This document shows positions 31,806 to 40,091 of a stretch of DNA of 50,801 nucleotides, piece by piece. The notes below the pieces were generated by a model. That model worked only from the letters and a program-made list of their open reading frames with translations. It did not search any database and was not told the origin of the DNA. Numbering within the stretch: the first letter of the stretch is position 1; each line of letters begins with the position of its first letter. The position numbers and the translations under genes were made by a program. Source of the stretch: UBA7396 sp034675265. Its GTDB lineage: Bacteria; Patescibacteriota; Gracilibacteria; BD1-5; UBA6164. The stretch lies in contig JAUCDK010000004.1 in the NCBI GenBank assembly GCA_034675265.1, positions 1 through 50,801 on the forward strand, written 5' to 3'.

Positions 31806-33369
31806 ACCCAAGTTTTTTAAAAACTAAAAGTAATTCTTCTTTTGATTGTTCTTCCTCTTTTAAAAGACTTGAAAATTCTTCTTGTAAAGCAGTCATTTTT
31901 TCATCAAAATCTATATTTTCATCTCTATTTACAAACTCTATATATTTACTCGGAACAAGTGAAAAATCTTTTTTCTCTATTTCTTCAAAACTAGCACTAT
32001 AACAAAACTCAGCTATATTTTGGTATTTAGTTTCAAAATCTTTTTGTTGCCAATTATGATACGTAGTTGTAATTTGTTCTATATTTTCATCTGAAAATTG
32101 AGTAAATTTCTTTTCAAAAGGTACTCATAATTGACGAAGATCCATAAAAAGGACTTCTTTTTGTCTATCTCTATAATTTTTTATATTTCCGTTTATTTCT
32201 AGTGATCTTGATTTTTTATTTTTATTTAAAATCCATAAAGTAACACTTATATTTGTCGTATAAAACATATCTGAAGGCAAAATAACAATTGCTTCAACTA
32301 AATCATTTTCTATAAGTTTTTTTCTGATTTTGTATTCTTCTCCTCATCCAGAAAGCGAACCATTTGCAAGTAAAAATCAAGCAACTCAATTATCAGAAAG
32401 TTTTGAAACTATGTTTAAAATCCACCCGTAATTTGCATTACTTGCTGGTGGTACATCGTATCACATCCATCTAGGATCATCTATTAACTCATTTTGAGCT
32501 CTCCAATCTTTTTGATTAAAAGGAGGATTTGCCATGATAAAATCAGCTTTTAAATCTTTGTGTTGATCTTTTTTGAAAGTATCTTCTGGCATATCTCATA
32601 AATTTGCTGAAATTCATCTAATAGCAAGATTCATTTTTGCTAGTTTATAAGTTGTTGCTGTATATTCTTGTCCATATACTGAAACATCTTTTTTATTTCC
32701 ATGATGAGATTCTATAAATTTCATTGATTGCACAAACATTCATCCAGAACCACAAGCAGGATCATAAATTTTTCACTTATATGGTTCTATCATTTCAGCA
32801 ATAAGATTTACTATTGATTTTGGAGTGTAAAATTCTCATTTACCTTTTCATTCAGCAATTGCAAATTTACTTAAAAAATACTCATAAACTCTCCCCACTA
32901 TATCATGAGATTTATCTTTTAGAGTATCTATATCATTGATTTCATCAAGAAGTGCAGAAAGTTTTGTAGTATCAAGATTGAGACGAGAATAATAATTATC
33001 TGGTAAAGCTCATTTTAGAGAAGGATTATTTTTTTCCACAGTAAAAAGAGCTGTATCTATTTTTAGAGAAATATCAGCTTGTTTTGAGTTTTCGATTAAG
33101 TAACTCCAACGAGAAATTTCTGGTAAATAAAATACATTTTTCATAGTATAAAACTCTGTCATTTCGATGTACTTTTCTTTTCATTCATTTATTAACTCTT
33201 GTTTTCTTTCTTCAAATTTATCACTTGCAAATTTGAGAAATATAAGTCATAAAACTACATGTTTATATTCTGACGATTCCACAGAACCACGAAGTTTATT
33301 TGCTGATTGCCATAATTTCTCCTCTATTGATATTTCTTTTTTTTCTTTAGGCATAGATTTCAAATTCAT
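31789..33369 (-). CDS. hsdM: Type I restriction enzyme modification methylase (HsdM)
   Basis: The 526-aa N6-adenine methyltransferase has an N-terminal helical domain (LWQSANKLRGSVESSEYKHVVLG) and catalytic motif GEFYTPKSIVNLI. The SAM motif I is DPACGSGGMFVQS and the catalytic motif IV is NPPF in ADFIMANPPFNQKDW. It is the first gene of the hsdM-hsdS-OLD-nuclease-hsdR-48aa operon and has its own promoter. An internal ATG 15 bases in is an alternative start. Several glycines are TGA. Confidence 0.93.
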
Positions 33370-33390
33370 AAAAAAGTAAAATTTATATAT

Positions 33391-33417
33391 ATTATAGGGA
33401 TTAATTTGATTTGTAAA
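33391..33417 (-). promoter_or_regulatory. Promoter of the hsd operon
   Basis: On the minus strand TTTACA (33412-33417) and TATAAT (33391-33396) are 15 bp apart, about 22 bases upstream of the hsdM ATG. Confidence 0.6.
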
Positions 33418-33420
33418 TAA

Positions 33421-33453
33421 AAAAATACCAGGCTTTATACCTGGTATTTTGAT
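33421..33453 (-). terminator. Terminator of the 121-aa gene
   Basis: AAATACCAGG pairs with CCTGGTATTT around a 7-8 nt loop. It overlaps the stop of the 121-aa gene and separates it from the hsd promoter. Confidence 0.75.
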
Positions 33454-33800
33454 TTTTCAAATAACTCTTGAATTTTTTCATTATAAAACCATAAATGACT
33501 ATCCATATAATTAGTGTAAATCTCATATAAATCGTGATAACTCATATAGTGTTCTAATGTTCCGTCAAATTGTAGTTCTAAAATCAGTGAAATCTCTTCC
33601 TTATAATCATTTATGAACAATTCTGCTATAATCCTAATAGATTCATAAATTAATGTGTTTACATCGATTTTTCAGTAGTTAGAACGAATATCATCAACAT
33701 CTATATCTAAAAAATTATTCTCGCAAAGATCCATGAGAAAATCTATATCCAAATATCAACATTCCAGTAGTTGAGCGAGTAAACTATTTCTTGTTTCCAT
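33435..33800 (-). CDS. Acidic 121-aa protein of unknown function upstream of the hsd operon
   Basis: The ORF begins METRNSLLAQLLECG and is predicted to be helical and acidic, with many Asp, Glu, Leu, Ile and Tyr residues (YMSYHDLYEIYTNYMD). No DNA-binding or catalytic motif is recognised. Two TGA codons are read as Gly. It is on the same strand as hsdM but closed by its own terminator 20 bp before the hsd promoter. It lies at the border of the defence operon and the mobile element and could belong to either. An immunity or regulatory role is only a guess. Confidence 0.55.
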
Positions 33801-34050
33801 AATACATAAATTAAAAAATAATGTATTTGAAGAGCAATTTTTGGCTTTAGATTTAAAAGTATGGATACTACCAGAATGATGAAAATCTGAAATATTGAAA
33901 GTATGATGAAAAATAAAATATAGCTGAGTAGTATATTTTTAATATAAAACAAAAATTATAATAGCGAGACATTATTATTCCCTCATTATAGAAATGGCAA
34001 TGTATCAAAGTGTATGATGATGATTTTTGTATATGATGATTTGATTTAAG
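33801..34050. other. Intergenic region with an inverted repeat, no gene seen
   Basis: The 250 bp between the divergent 121-aa and 462-aa genes hold an inverted repeat AATACAT-N13-ATGTATT (33801-33827), directly next to the start of the 121-aa gene. TATGATGA-like words recur nearby. No ORF longer than about 20 codons is convincing. The left end of the mobile element is probably here, but no copy of the tRNA-Cys 3' end was found. Confidence 0.5.
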
Positions 34051-34078
34051 TTGATATTGTAGAAAATGATGCTATAAT
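34051..34078 (+). promoter_or_regulatory. Promoter of the 462-aa gene
   Basis: TTGATA at 34051-34056 and TATAAT at 34073-34078 are 16 bp apart, 32 bp before the ATG. Confidence 0.65.
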
Positions 34079-34109
34079 GAAAAACAATTTATTATTTTAT
34101 CATTTATTA

Positions 34110-35498
34110 ATGGATAAATTAATCGAGCAGTTCTGAGAAAACTTATGAGTTGAAAACTTTAAAGATATGTTTCATGATTTTCAAGAAAATAGAAAAAAAG
34201 AAGAAGAAAGACTCAAAAATAAATATCCTATAACTAAGGATGATTTATTACTGTTCTCAAATATCTTTTATAATATCAGACTTGATATGTTCATGCAAGG
34301 ATATACCTTAACGCAATTTCTAACTCAAGTTCCTGAAACAGTATTGATTCCATATTGACACAGAAATGAAATTATCAATGATATTGCAAAAGATAGAATG
34401 ATTTTATTTTTAAAATTAACTCAAAGATGATTCATTTTTTTATATCTGAATGATTACAAGATACATATACAAAGTGAAAAAAATCAAAGAATTAAAGAAA
34501 TATTAGAAATATATAGAAAGAAAAAATGAGATCCTGAAAATAATATTTTTCTTACGCAAATGTGATATTGAGAATCTTTAAATGAGTCTCCAAGTATTTG
34601 GAAAAGAATAAAAGATTTTATTTTTAGAAGAAGTAATACATATAAATTAATAAGAAATGGAGTAAATTTTTACATAAATGATTTACTTGATGAAAATTTC
34701 GAAAGTTTAGTTGAAAATCTGGATTATGGAATAGATTTTAATTTCCTATTATATGATAAAAATTGATACGTTTGATATTCACTAACTGAGATATCAAAAT
34801 TTAAATCACAAATCAGCTATTGAATTCAAATTGAAAAGTTATTCCAAGAAATAAAAGAACAAATTTGAAATAAGAATAATCACTTTGAAGCGATTACATT
34901 ATCTTATCCTCTTTCTGAATATATTGAAAACAAAAATCAATATTTTATAATATTGGATAATCTAGGTACGCTTGAATATATTACATTTAAAGAAATATAT
35001 ATTTATCAAGGTAATATTACATTTATTATAGAAAAGATTCACTGATTTGATGAAAGTATCAAAAATAAATTATTACCAATTGAAGAAAGAATCTCATTTG
35101 AGAATTGATTTCTAAAATTAGATTGAAAAAATGTATTAAAACAAAAGAAAGCATGACAAAAGATATATGAACTGATTGATATATGCATTATTTGAATTAA
35201 AAAACATAAAAAAACTGAAATTAGCTTTGAAGAACTAAAAAATATATTTATTGATAATGAAGAAAAATATCCATATTTATTAAATTCTATTAACACGAAC
35301 GGAAAATACTTCGAAATTAAAAATAGATATAAAAAAGAAACAAATGAAAAAATGAAAATAAATTATAAAAATGAGCTTAATCATTTGTTAGATAAAATAT
35401 TTTTATCACAGTATTTTCATTCTACATTATGAAAATGAGATGAAACAAAGTATTTTACTACAAAAAGTAAAGGTATTCTTTTCTCTATAGAATCATAA
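34110..35498 (+). CDS. 462-aa protein of unknown function in the mobile element
   Basis: The protein is soluble-looking, rich in Lys, Glu, Ile, Phe and Tyr, and starts MDKLIEQFGENLGVENFKDM. Its frame is kept open by about 15 TGA codons read as Gly. No signal peptide, transmembrane segment, nuclease, helicase or helix-turn-helix signature is evident. The segment GYTLTQFLTQVPETVLIPYG and the C-terminal SQYFHSTLGKGDETKYFTTKS are the only Gly-rich parts. It has its own promoter and is closed by a long hairpin terminator upstream of the origin-like region. Its position suggests an accessory, maintenance or defence gene of the element. Confidence 0.65.
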
Positions 35499-35550
35499 CA
35501 GAGAAGATTTTCTCTCAGTATAAGAGCATTAAAAAAAGCTATTTTAAAAT

Positions 35551-35604
35551 ATAATCTCATCAAGCGAAGGCAGGTTTACCTCCTCGCTGGTGAGATTATT
35601 TTTG
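35551..35604 (+). terminator. Terminator-like hairpin after the 462-aa gene
   Basis: ATAATCTCA (35551-35559) pairs with TGAGATTAT (35591-35599), continued by AGCGA/TCGCT and AGG/CCT. A short T-run follows. It is richer in GC than its surroundings. Confidence 0.65.
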
Positions 35605-35662
35605 ATTCTAGATTCTCAAAAATCTTACCTGTAATCTCCGCTATTTTGAAACATGTAGCCCT

Positions 35663-35797
35663 GTATTATTTCCCTCTTATGAAAAAATTATAAGAAAGCA
35701 GAAAACCTTGTCATAAATCGGTTTTCCAGCTCACTGAAAACCGTTATTTTGACAAGGTTTGCTTTCTGAAAAATAATTTTTCTAGAGGAAATAATAC
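35663..35797. repeat. Composite long hairpin of about 135 nt
   Basis: Five nested paired blocks are seen: 35663-35673 with 35787-35797 (11 bp); 35681-35691 with 35773-35782 (10 bp and one bulge); 35693-35700 with 35760-35767 (8 bp); 35704-35713 with 35750-35759 (10 bp); and 35719-35726 with 35736-35743 (8 bp, 9-nt loop). In total about 47 base pairs fold in one arm. It can form on either single strand or as RNA. Confidence 0.75.
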
Positions 35798-35917
35798 CCC
35801 TACTATCAATAATAGTAGGGTAACTATACACTTATAATACTAGTATTTATTGCACTCTGATGCAATATAGAAGCTTCTAATAAGTAATTAATTTTTTTAT
35901 ATCTTAATTATTTATTT

Positions 35918-36982
35918 ATGAAATTAAATCAATCTGATATTTTCAACTTTAATGTTGATGAAATAGAAATCTACTGAACATTCAGTAATTACAAAGAGTT
36001 ATTAAAATGACTCAATAGCACAAACTCAGACTATACAATTTTTGAAGAGTTTACAGTCTCAATGCAAGACAATCTTAAAGACTATGAATTTAAAATAGAC
36101 TTTATTAAAAATAACTTTAAATGTTATGGGTTTTATGTATGAAAATCAATTAATGCACATATTAAAACAAGAAACTATTTTGTAGTCTATTGAGCTTGAT
36201 TAAAAATAATCCCTTTAAACGAAATAATTGATTTTATAGATACTTATATCGACCTCGATGAGATTGATATTAAAAAGTGAAATAAACACAATACTATGAA
36301 GAGATTTGACTTAGCCATAGATATTAAAAAAGATATTTCTAGTATTGTGAAAAATTTTCATCATTTAGAACAAAAATGAGCAAAGTATTTTTGAAATAAG
36401 TGAGAATTAGAAACGTATTATATTTGAGAATATACAAAAAGACTCAATAAAAGAATTCTCATTAGAATTTATGATAAAATTAAGGATATTAAACAAAAGC
36501 AAAAACAATCCCTTTTTTGAGAATATCTTTTTGAGGATAATATAACGAGAATTGAGCTTGAATTCAGAAGTGAATTATTAAGATACTTAAATATCCACCA
36601 ACTCCTTGATAGAAGTTATATCTATGATTTATTTACCAGTTATATCAATAAACATACCAATATATTTGATAATATTAGAGATAAAAATATTACCAAGCTA
36701 AAATATCTCAATAAGAAAATAGATTTAGAAGAATTACAGCATAATCAAGTATTAAAAGAAAGGTATATTAGATCCTTTTTATGATACTCAAAAAATATCT
36801 TAGAACTCTGATGTTGCCCGGTAGATATACTCTTTCAAGAATGAATCATATCTCAAACTACCAAAAATGATATAATAATTGGAATAAATAATTGAGTCTT
36901 TGATACTAACCTATATAGAGATTATGTCTGAAAAAGAACTATAAAACAAATATTCCCTAACTATAAGAAAAATGATAGTTAG
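35918..36982 (+). CDS. Replication initiation protein, Rep_trans-like
   Basis: The 354-aa protein has the order seen in Rep_trans / phage RstA-type initiators. MKRFDLAIDI is the FDLAxD block. ELETYYIGEYTKRLNKRILIRIYDK is split as TYYIGEYTKR and RILIRIYDK and is the family's YxG...RIYDK block. NITRIELEFRSELL is the RxELE block. These initiators nick one strand at the double-strand origin through a Tyr and start rolling-circle replication. The catalytic Tyr cannot be fixed by eye; the YxG block is a candidate. It lies 39 bp after the palindrome-packed region and overlaps the 45-aa ORF by 11 bp. Many glycines are TGA. Confidence 0.7.
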
Positions 36983-37109
36983 TGAAAAATCTTTAAGAGA
37001 GTTTGAAAAAGAACTCTCTTCCCTCTACCCTTTTTTAACTGAATGTGACGCAAAAGATATTATCAAAGATTTAGTAAATTATTGGGGATTTATTTTAACA
37101 AATGTTTAG
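36972..37109 (+). CDS. 45-aa acidic ORF overlapping the rep gene
   Basis: The ORF starts at an ATG inside the last codons of rep (11-bp overlap, +1 frame) and ends at TAG. The product (MIVSEKSLREFEKELSSLYP...) is acidic and helical with no known motif. The tight coupling suggests a small copy-control or accessory protein, but that is inference. It contains no TGA, so it gives no evidence on the code. Confidence 0.5.
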   Translation: MIVSEKSLREFEKELSSLYPFLTECDAKDIIKDLVNYWGFILTNV

Positions 37110-37208
37110 TTTTTAACATTATATTTTTAACATCAAATTTTATATTATATGGATTTATTTTTAAAACGATATAATATATTATCTATTTTAATTTAATAAT
37201 TTTTTCTT

Positions 37209-38870
37209 ATGAAAGCAATAATTTATTGTAGAAAATCAACTGATAGAAGTGATAGACAACAACTCTCTATTGAGTCTCAAGAGGAAGAAGCAAGAAAATT
37301 AGCGCTCAGAGAATGACTCGAAGTAGTAAAGATTTTCTATGAAAGTAAATCAGCAAAAGCACCAGGAAGACCATTATTTAATGAAATGATGTGAATGTTT
37401 AATAGTGGAAAAGCTGATTGTATCATTACTTGGAAACTCAATAGACTTGCAAGAAATCCAATTGATGAATGAACAATTAAATGGAGTATTCAAAATGGTA
37501 TGATAAAGGCAATTTATACTTCTGATGAGGTATTTAAAACTGGAGATAATGTTCTTATCATGTGAATGCATTTTTGAATGTCGACACAATATATTCTTGA
37601 CTTAAAAAAAGACTCAAAAAGATGAGTAGAAAGAAAAATATCACAATGATGAGTATGTCAAAAAGCTCCTTTGTGATATATAAATGATAGACTCAATAAA
37701 ACAGTAATAGTTGATCCAGTAAAATCTCTACGGGTAAAAGAAATATTTGAACTCAGATGTCAAAAAATGGCTTATACCAGTATTGGAAAGATATTATATG
37801 ATAGATGAATCAAAGACCATCGTTGAAGAATATTTTCAAAATCAACTTTAGAGAATATGATATTGAATAAGTTTTATATATGACTCGTAAAACATAATGA
37901 TATCTTTTATAAATGAAATTATGAGCTCTTCATATCAAAAGAAACCTTTGATAAAGCAAATAACATATATAGATGAATGTATGAGTATTCTAATAAATGA
38001 GTAAAATATCCTTTGAAATGATTTCTAAAAGATAATGCTTGAAATCTGATGACTGCATTTACGAAAAAATGACATATTTACTACTGAAGTCAAAACTATA
38101 GTAGCGTAAAAGTAAACATCAATGAAAGGATAGTTTTTGAAAAAGCTGGACAAATACTTAAAACCTATGAGATGGATGAAAAGTTCAAAGATTTTAATAG
38201 AAATCTCGCTTTAAAACTACTAGAAAACAATAAAGACTCTGAACTCAGCCAAATAAAACACTATGATAATGAAATATCAAAACTCAAAGAAAGAAAAACA
38301 AATTTACTTGATTTAAGACTCGAATGAGAAATAGATAAAAATGTTTATAATGAAAAATGTAATGAAATAGTTTTCAAAATAAATGAACTAGAAATAAAGA
38401 AAAATGAGATTTTAAATAGAAAAGATGTAAAAAAAATAAATCAAATTATTGAACTCGGTTGTTCCCTTTACAAAAGCTACGAACAGGGGGATGATGACTT
38501 CAAAGCCCGTTTCCTCAAGAAAATAATTATTGAACTTTTTATAAACAAAGAAAAAGAGCTTTCCTTTGCGGAAAACTCTTCTCTAAAACTCATAAAATTT
38601 TTGAATTTCTCTTTTGGAGGTGCCAATGGGAATTGAACCCATATACGGGGTGTTGCAGACCCCTGCATAACCACTCTGCCATGGCACCATACTGAAAGCT
38701 TTGAGATTATATGAAAAAAAATAAGAATTTCAAATTTTTATTTTAAAAAACCTCTGCTATGCAGAGGTTTTCATTATTTTCCTAATTTTTTTACTAAATT
38801 GTTTAACAAAATAGTTTGTTTATTATATTTATTTCTCAGTACTTGATTTTTTGTTTGTGCAAGTTCATAG
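37209..38870 (+). CDS. Large serine recombinase (integrase), ORF running into tRNA-Cys
   Basis: The N-terminal resolvase domain has YCRKSTD with catalytic Ser10, KLNRLARN with the arginines, and ADCIITW. The recombinase domain has RGVERKISQGG and KAPLGYIND. A coiled coil follows (about residues 345-405), then a typical C-terminal end (FKARFLKKIIIELFINKEKEL). The zinc-ribbon region (GFLKDNAGNLMTAFTKKGHIYYG) lacks the usual Cys residues. No TAA or TAG occurs until 38868, so the frame reads antisense through tRNA-Cys (38615-38688) and into the next gene, 553 codons in all. The functional end is probably near 38600; the final 85 or so residues are likely an accident of integration. It should catalyse integration and excision of the element. 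Confidence 0.8.
38546..38580 (-). terminator. Probable terminator of tRNA-Cys, inside the integrase 3' end
   Basis: On the minus strand AAGAG plus a TTTCC/GGAAA stem (38554-38580, loop GCAAA) is followed by TTTTTCTTTG. It lies 35 bp downstream of the tRNA 3' end. Confidence 0.6.
38615..38688 (-). tRNA. tRNA-Cys (GCA anticodon)
   Basis: The 74-nt gene folds as a cloverleaf. The acceptor GGTGCCA pairs with TGGCACC, the discriminator is T and CCA is encoded. The anticodon stem GGGGT/ACCCC holds loop CTGCAAC with anticodon GCA. The T arm has GGGTTCAATTCCC. It reads UGC/UGU, not the reassigned UGA. It has its own promoter upstream and is overlapped antisense by the integrase reading frame. Confidence 0.95.
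38706..38733 (-). promoter_or_regulatory. Promoter of tRNA-Cys
   Basis: On the minus strand TTGAAA (38728-38733) and TATAAT (38706-38711) are 16 bp apart; the start is about 10 bases before the mature tRNA. Confidence 0.7.
38747..38771 (-). terminator. Terminator of the secreted surface protein gene
   Basis: An 11-bp perfect stem (38747-38757 with 38761-38771, loop TAT) lies just after the surface protein stop; the T-run is on the minus strand. Confidence 0.8.
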
Positions 38871-39937
38871 TTATATCTTGCCACTAAAAATTCATTAATA
38901 ATAGCTACGTATCTTTGTTTTTCAGTTGTAGTAATAGTTTTATTATTTATAACTGCCATTGATAATTTTGTAGTATTTTTAGATAAATCGTATGTAGGAA
39001 TATATTTTACTTCATATCATGCATATTTTGCTGTTTCTACTTTTGATTCAACAATATATTTAAATCTAATTTGTTCATTAATAGTTGTATTTGCAATAGC
39101 TCAAGTTCCTTTCATTGAAACCACAAGATCACTTAATTCTTTTGTTACTTCAGATAAGTTAGAATCTACTAAAACTGTTGGTCCTGTCCCACAAGATCCA
39201 TCGTAATAACTTGCAGAAAAATCTCATCCTGGACAATAATCTCTTGTTAAAGTTACTCATCCACCTCAACCTCATCTTGAAGGTGCAACTACTACTTGTT
39301 TATCAGTTACGGCAACAAATTCTGAAGCTGAACATGTATAAATAGTAGCAATTCCATTCACAACAGGAGCTATATTTGAAGATGGTGTAGCATAACCATT
39401 AAAACAATTTGAAGCTAATGTATCAGTAAGAGCTGAAGTTTGGTATCATTCAATTCATACATGTTTTGCCTTAATTCTTACTGTTGATGCTGTTGTTGAA
39501 ACAGGAATTTGAACTTTAACTGGTTTTGAGAAATTTAATTTTTTCCCAGAAATTCAAAATTTAATTTTTCCTACATCTTCTTCATTTGAAGGAAGTACTG
39601 CTGGTAAATCAGTAATATAGTCAGCAGAAAATTGATTCATATCTAATGCTCCTCATAATGCATCAGAAAGTTCTGAACCATTTGGAATAATAACTACAAT
39701 AGAACTTTTTGCAACTTGTACTGGTTGTGTAAGTGTTACTTTTGTAGATCAAGTTGAAACTTGTACTGCACCTGAAAAACTTGTTACAGGATTGCTATAT
39801 TCATTTCCACTTCCATATCACATAATTCCTGCAGAAAATGTTGATGATACTTGTAAAAAAACTAATGCAAATACGAGACTTACTCCTCCCAAAATTGATA
39901 ATCCATTTTGAGTAAATCTTGAAATGTGATTTTTCAT
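38774..39937 (-). CDS. Secreted surface protein with CPGGDFSxSYYDGxCG module
   Basis: The 387-aa protein has a signal peptide or signal anchor (ILGGVSLVFALVFLQVSSTFSA, cut near residue 37). A beta-rich Ser/Thr/Val-rich domain follows. A poly-Gly stretch then leads to VTLTRDYCPGGDFSASYYDGSCG. A helical C-terminal domain ends in NNLVKKLGK. The Cys module and helical tail are repeated in the partial protein at 50159-50801, so this is a paralogous family. It is probably exposed on the cell surface, and the tail may be an anchoring or docking domain. No enzymatic motif is visible. Its promoter is far upstream (near 40045-40072), giving a leader of about 100 bases. Confidence 0.7.
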
Positions 39938-40044
39938 AAAAACAAAAATTATAAAATAATAATTCGGACCTGCCATTAAAGATAAATGCCTTTAGAGAGA
40001 CATTATGTTTTATAGTTTTTGTTTTTGTTTTTTTAGTTGACTAT

Positions 40045-40072
40045 ACAATAGATATTTTATTAATAAAGTCAA
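40045..40072 (-). promoter_or_regulatory. Promoter of the surface protein gene
   Basis: On the minus strand TTGACT (40067-40072) and TATTGT (40045-40050) are 16 bp apart. The resulting leader of about 100 bases contains a GC-richer patch (39966-39998). Confidence 0.5.
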
Positions 40073-40091
40073 GTATTTTGTAAAAAATATT

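Larger units (their letters stand above)
35499..35917 (+). other. Palindrome-packed region, candidate replication origin of the element
   Basis: This 419-bp gap holds no ORF but many inverted repeats: a small GAGAA hairpin (35500-35515), a terminator-like hairpin (35551-35604) and a composite hairpin of about 135 nt (35663-35797). After these come a 9-bp stem (35798-35806 with 35812-35820), the 12-bp palindrome AATACTAGTATT (35836-35847), a 7-bp stem (35848-35854 with 35861-35867) and AGAAGCTTCT (35870-35879). It ends 39 bp before the Rep start. This density and position fit a double- and/or single-strand origin for rolling-circle replication. An att site or structured RNA is the alternative. 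Confidence 0.6.
34051..38614. mobile_element. Probable integrated replicating element (plasmid- or phage-like) next to tRNA-Cys
   Basis: The region holds an unknown 462-aa gene, a palindrome-rich origin-like region, a Rep_trans-type initiator, a 45-aa ORF and a large serine recombinase, all on the plus strand, ending at the 3' end of tRNA-Cys. The gene set is that of an integrative plasmid or small phage. No capsid, filamentous coat or conjugation gene is recognised. The right edge at the tRNA is inferred from the recombinase position. The left edge is unknown: no direct repeat of tRNA sequence was found. Confidence 0.5.

Noticed and set aside
33801..34110. Duplicate of the tRNA-Cys 3' end as the left att site
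   Set aside because: No stretch matching the tRNA-Cys T arm or acceptor was found by eye; the left boundary of the element stays open.
38615..38688. Suppressor tRNA for UGA
   Set aside because: The anticodon is GCA (Cys), not UCA; the UGA-decoding tRNA-Gly must be elsewhere.
39938..40040. Riboswitch in the surface protein leader
   Set aside because: The leader is long with a GC-richer patch, but no known riboswitch core was recognised.
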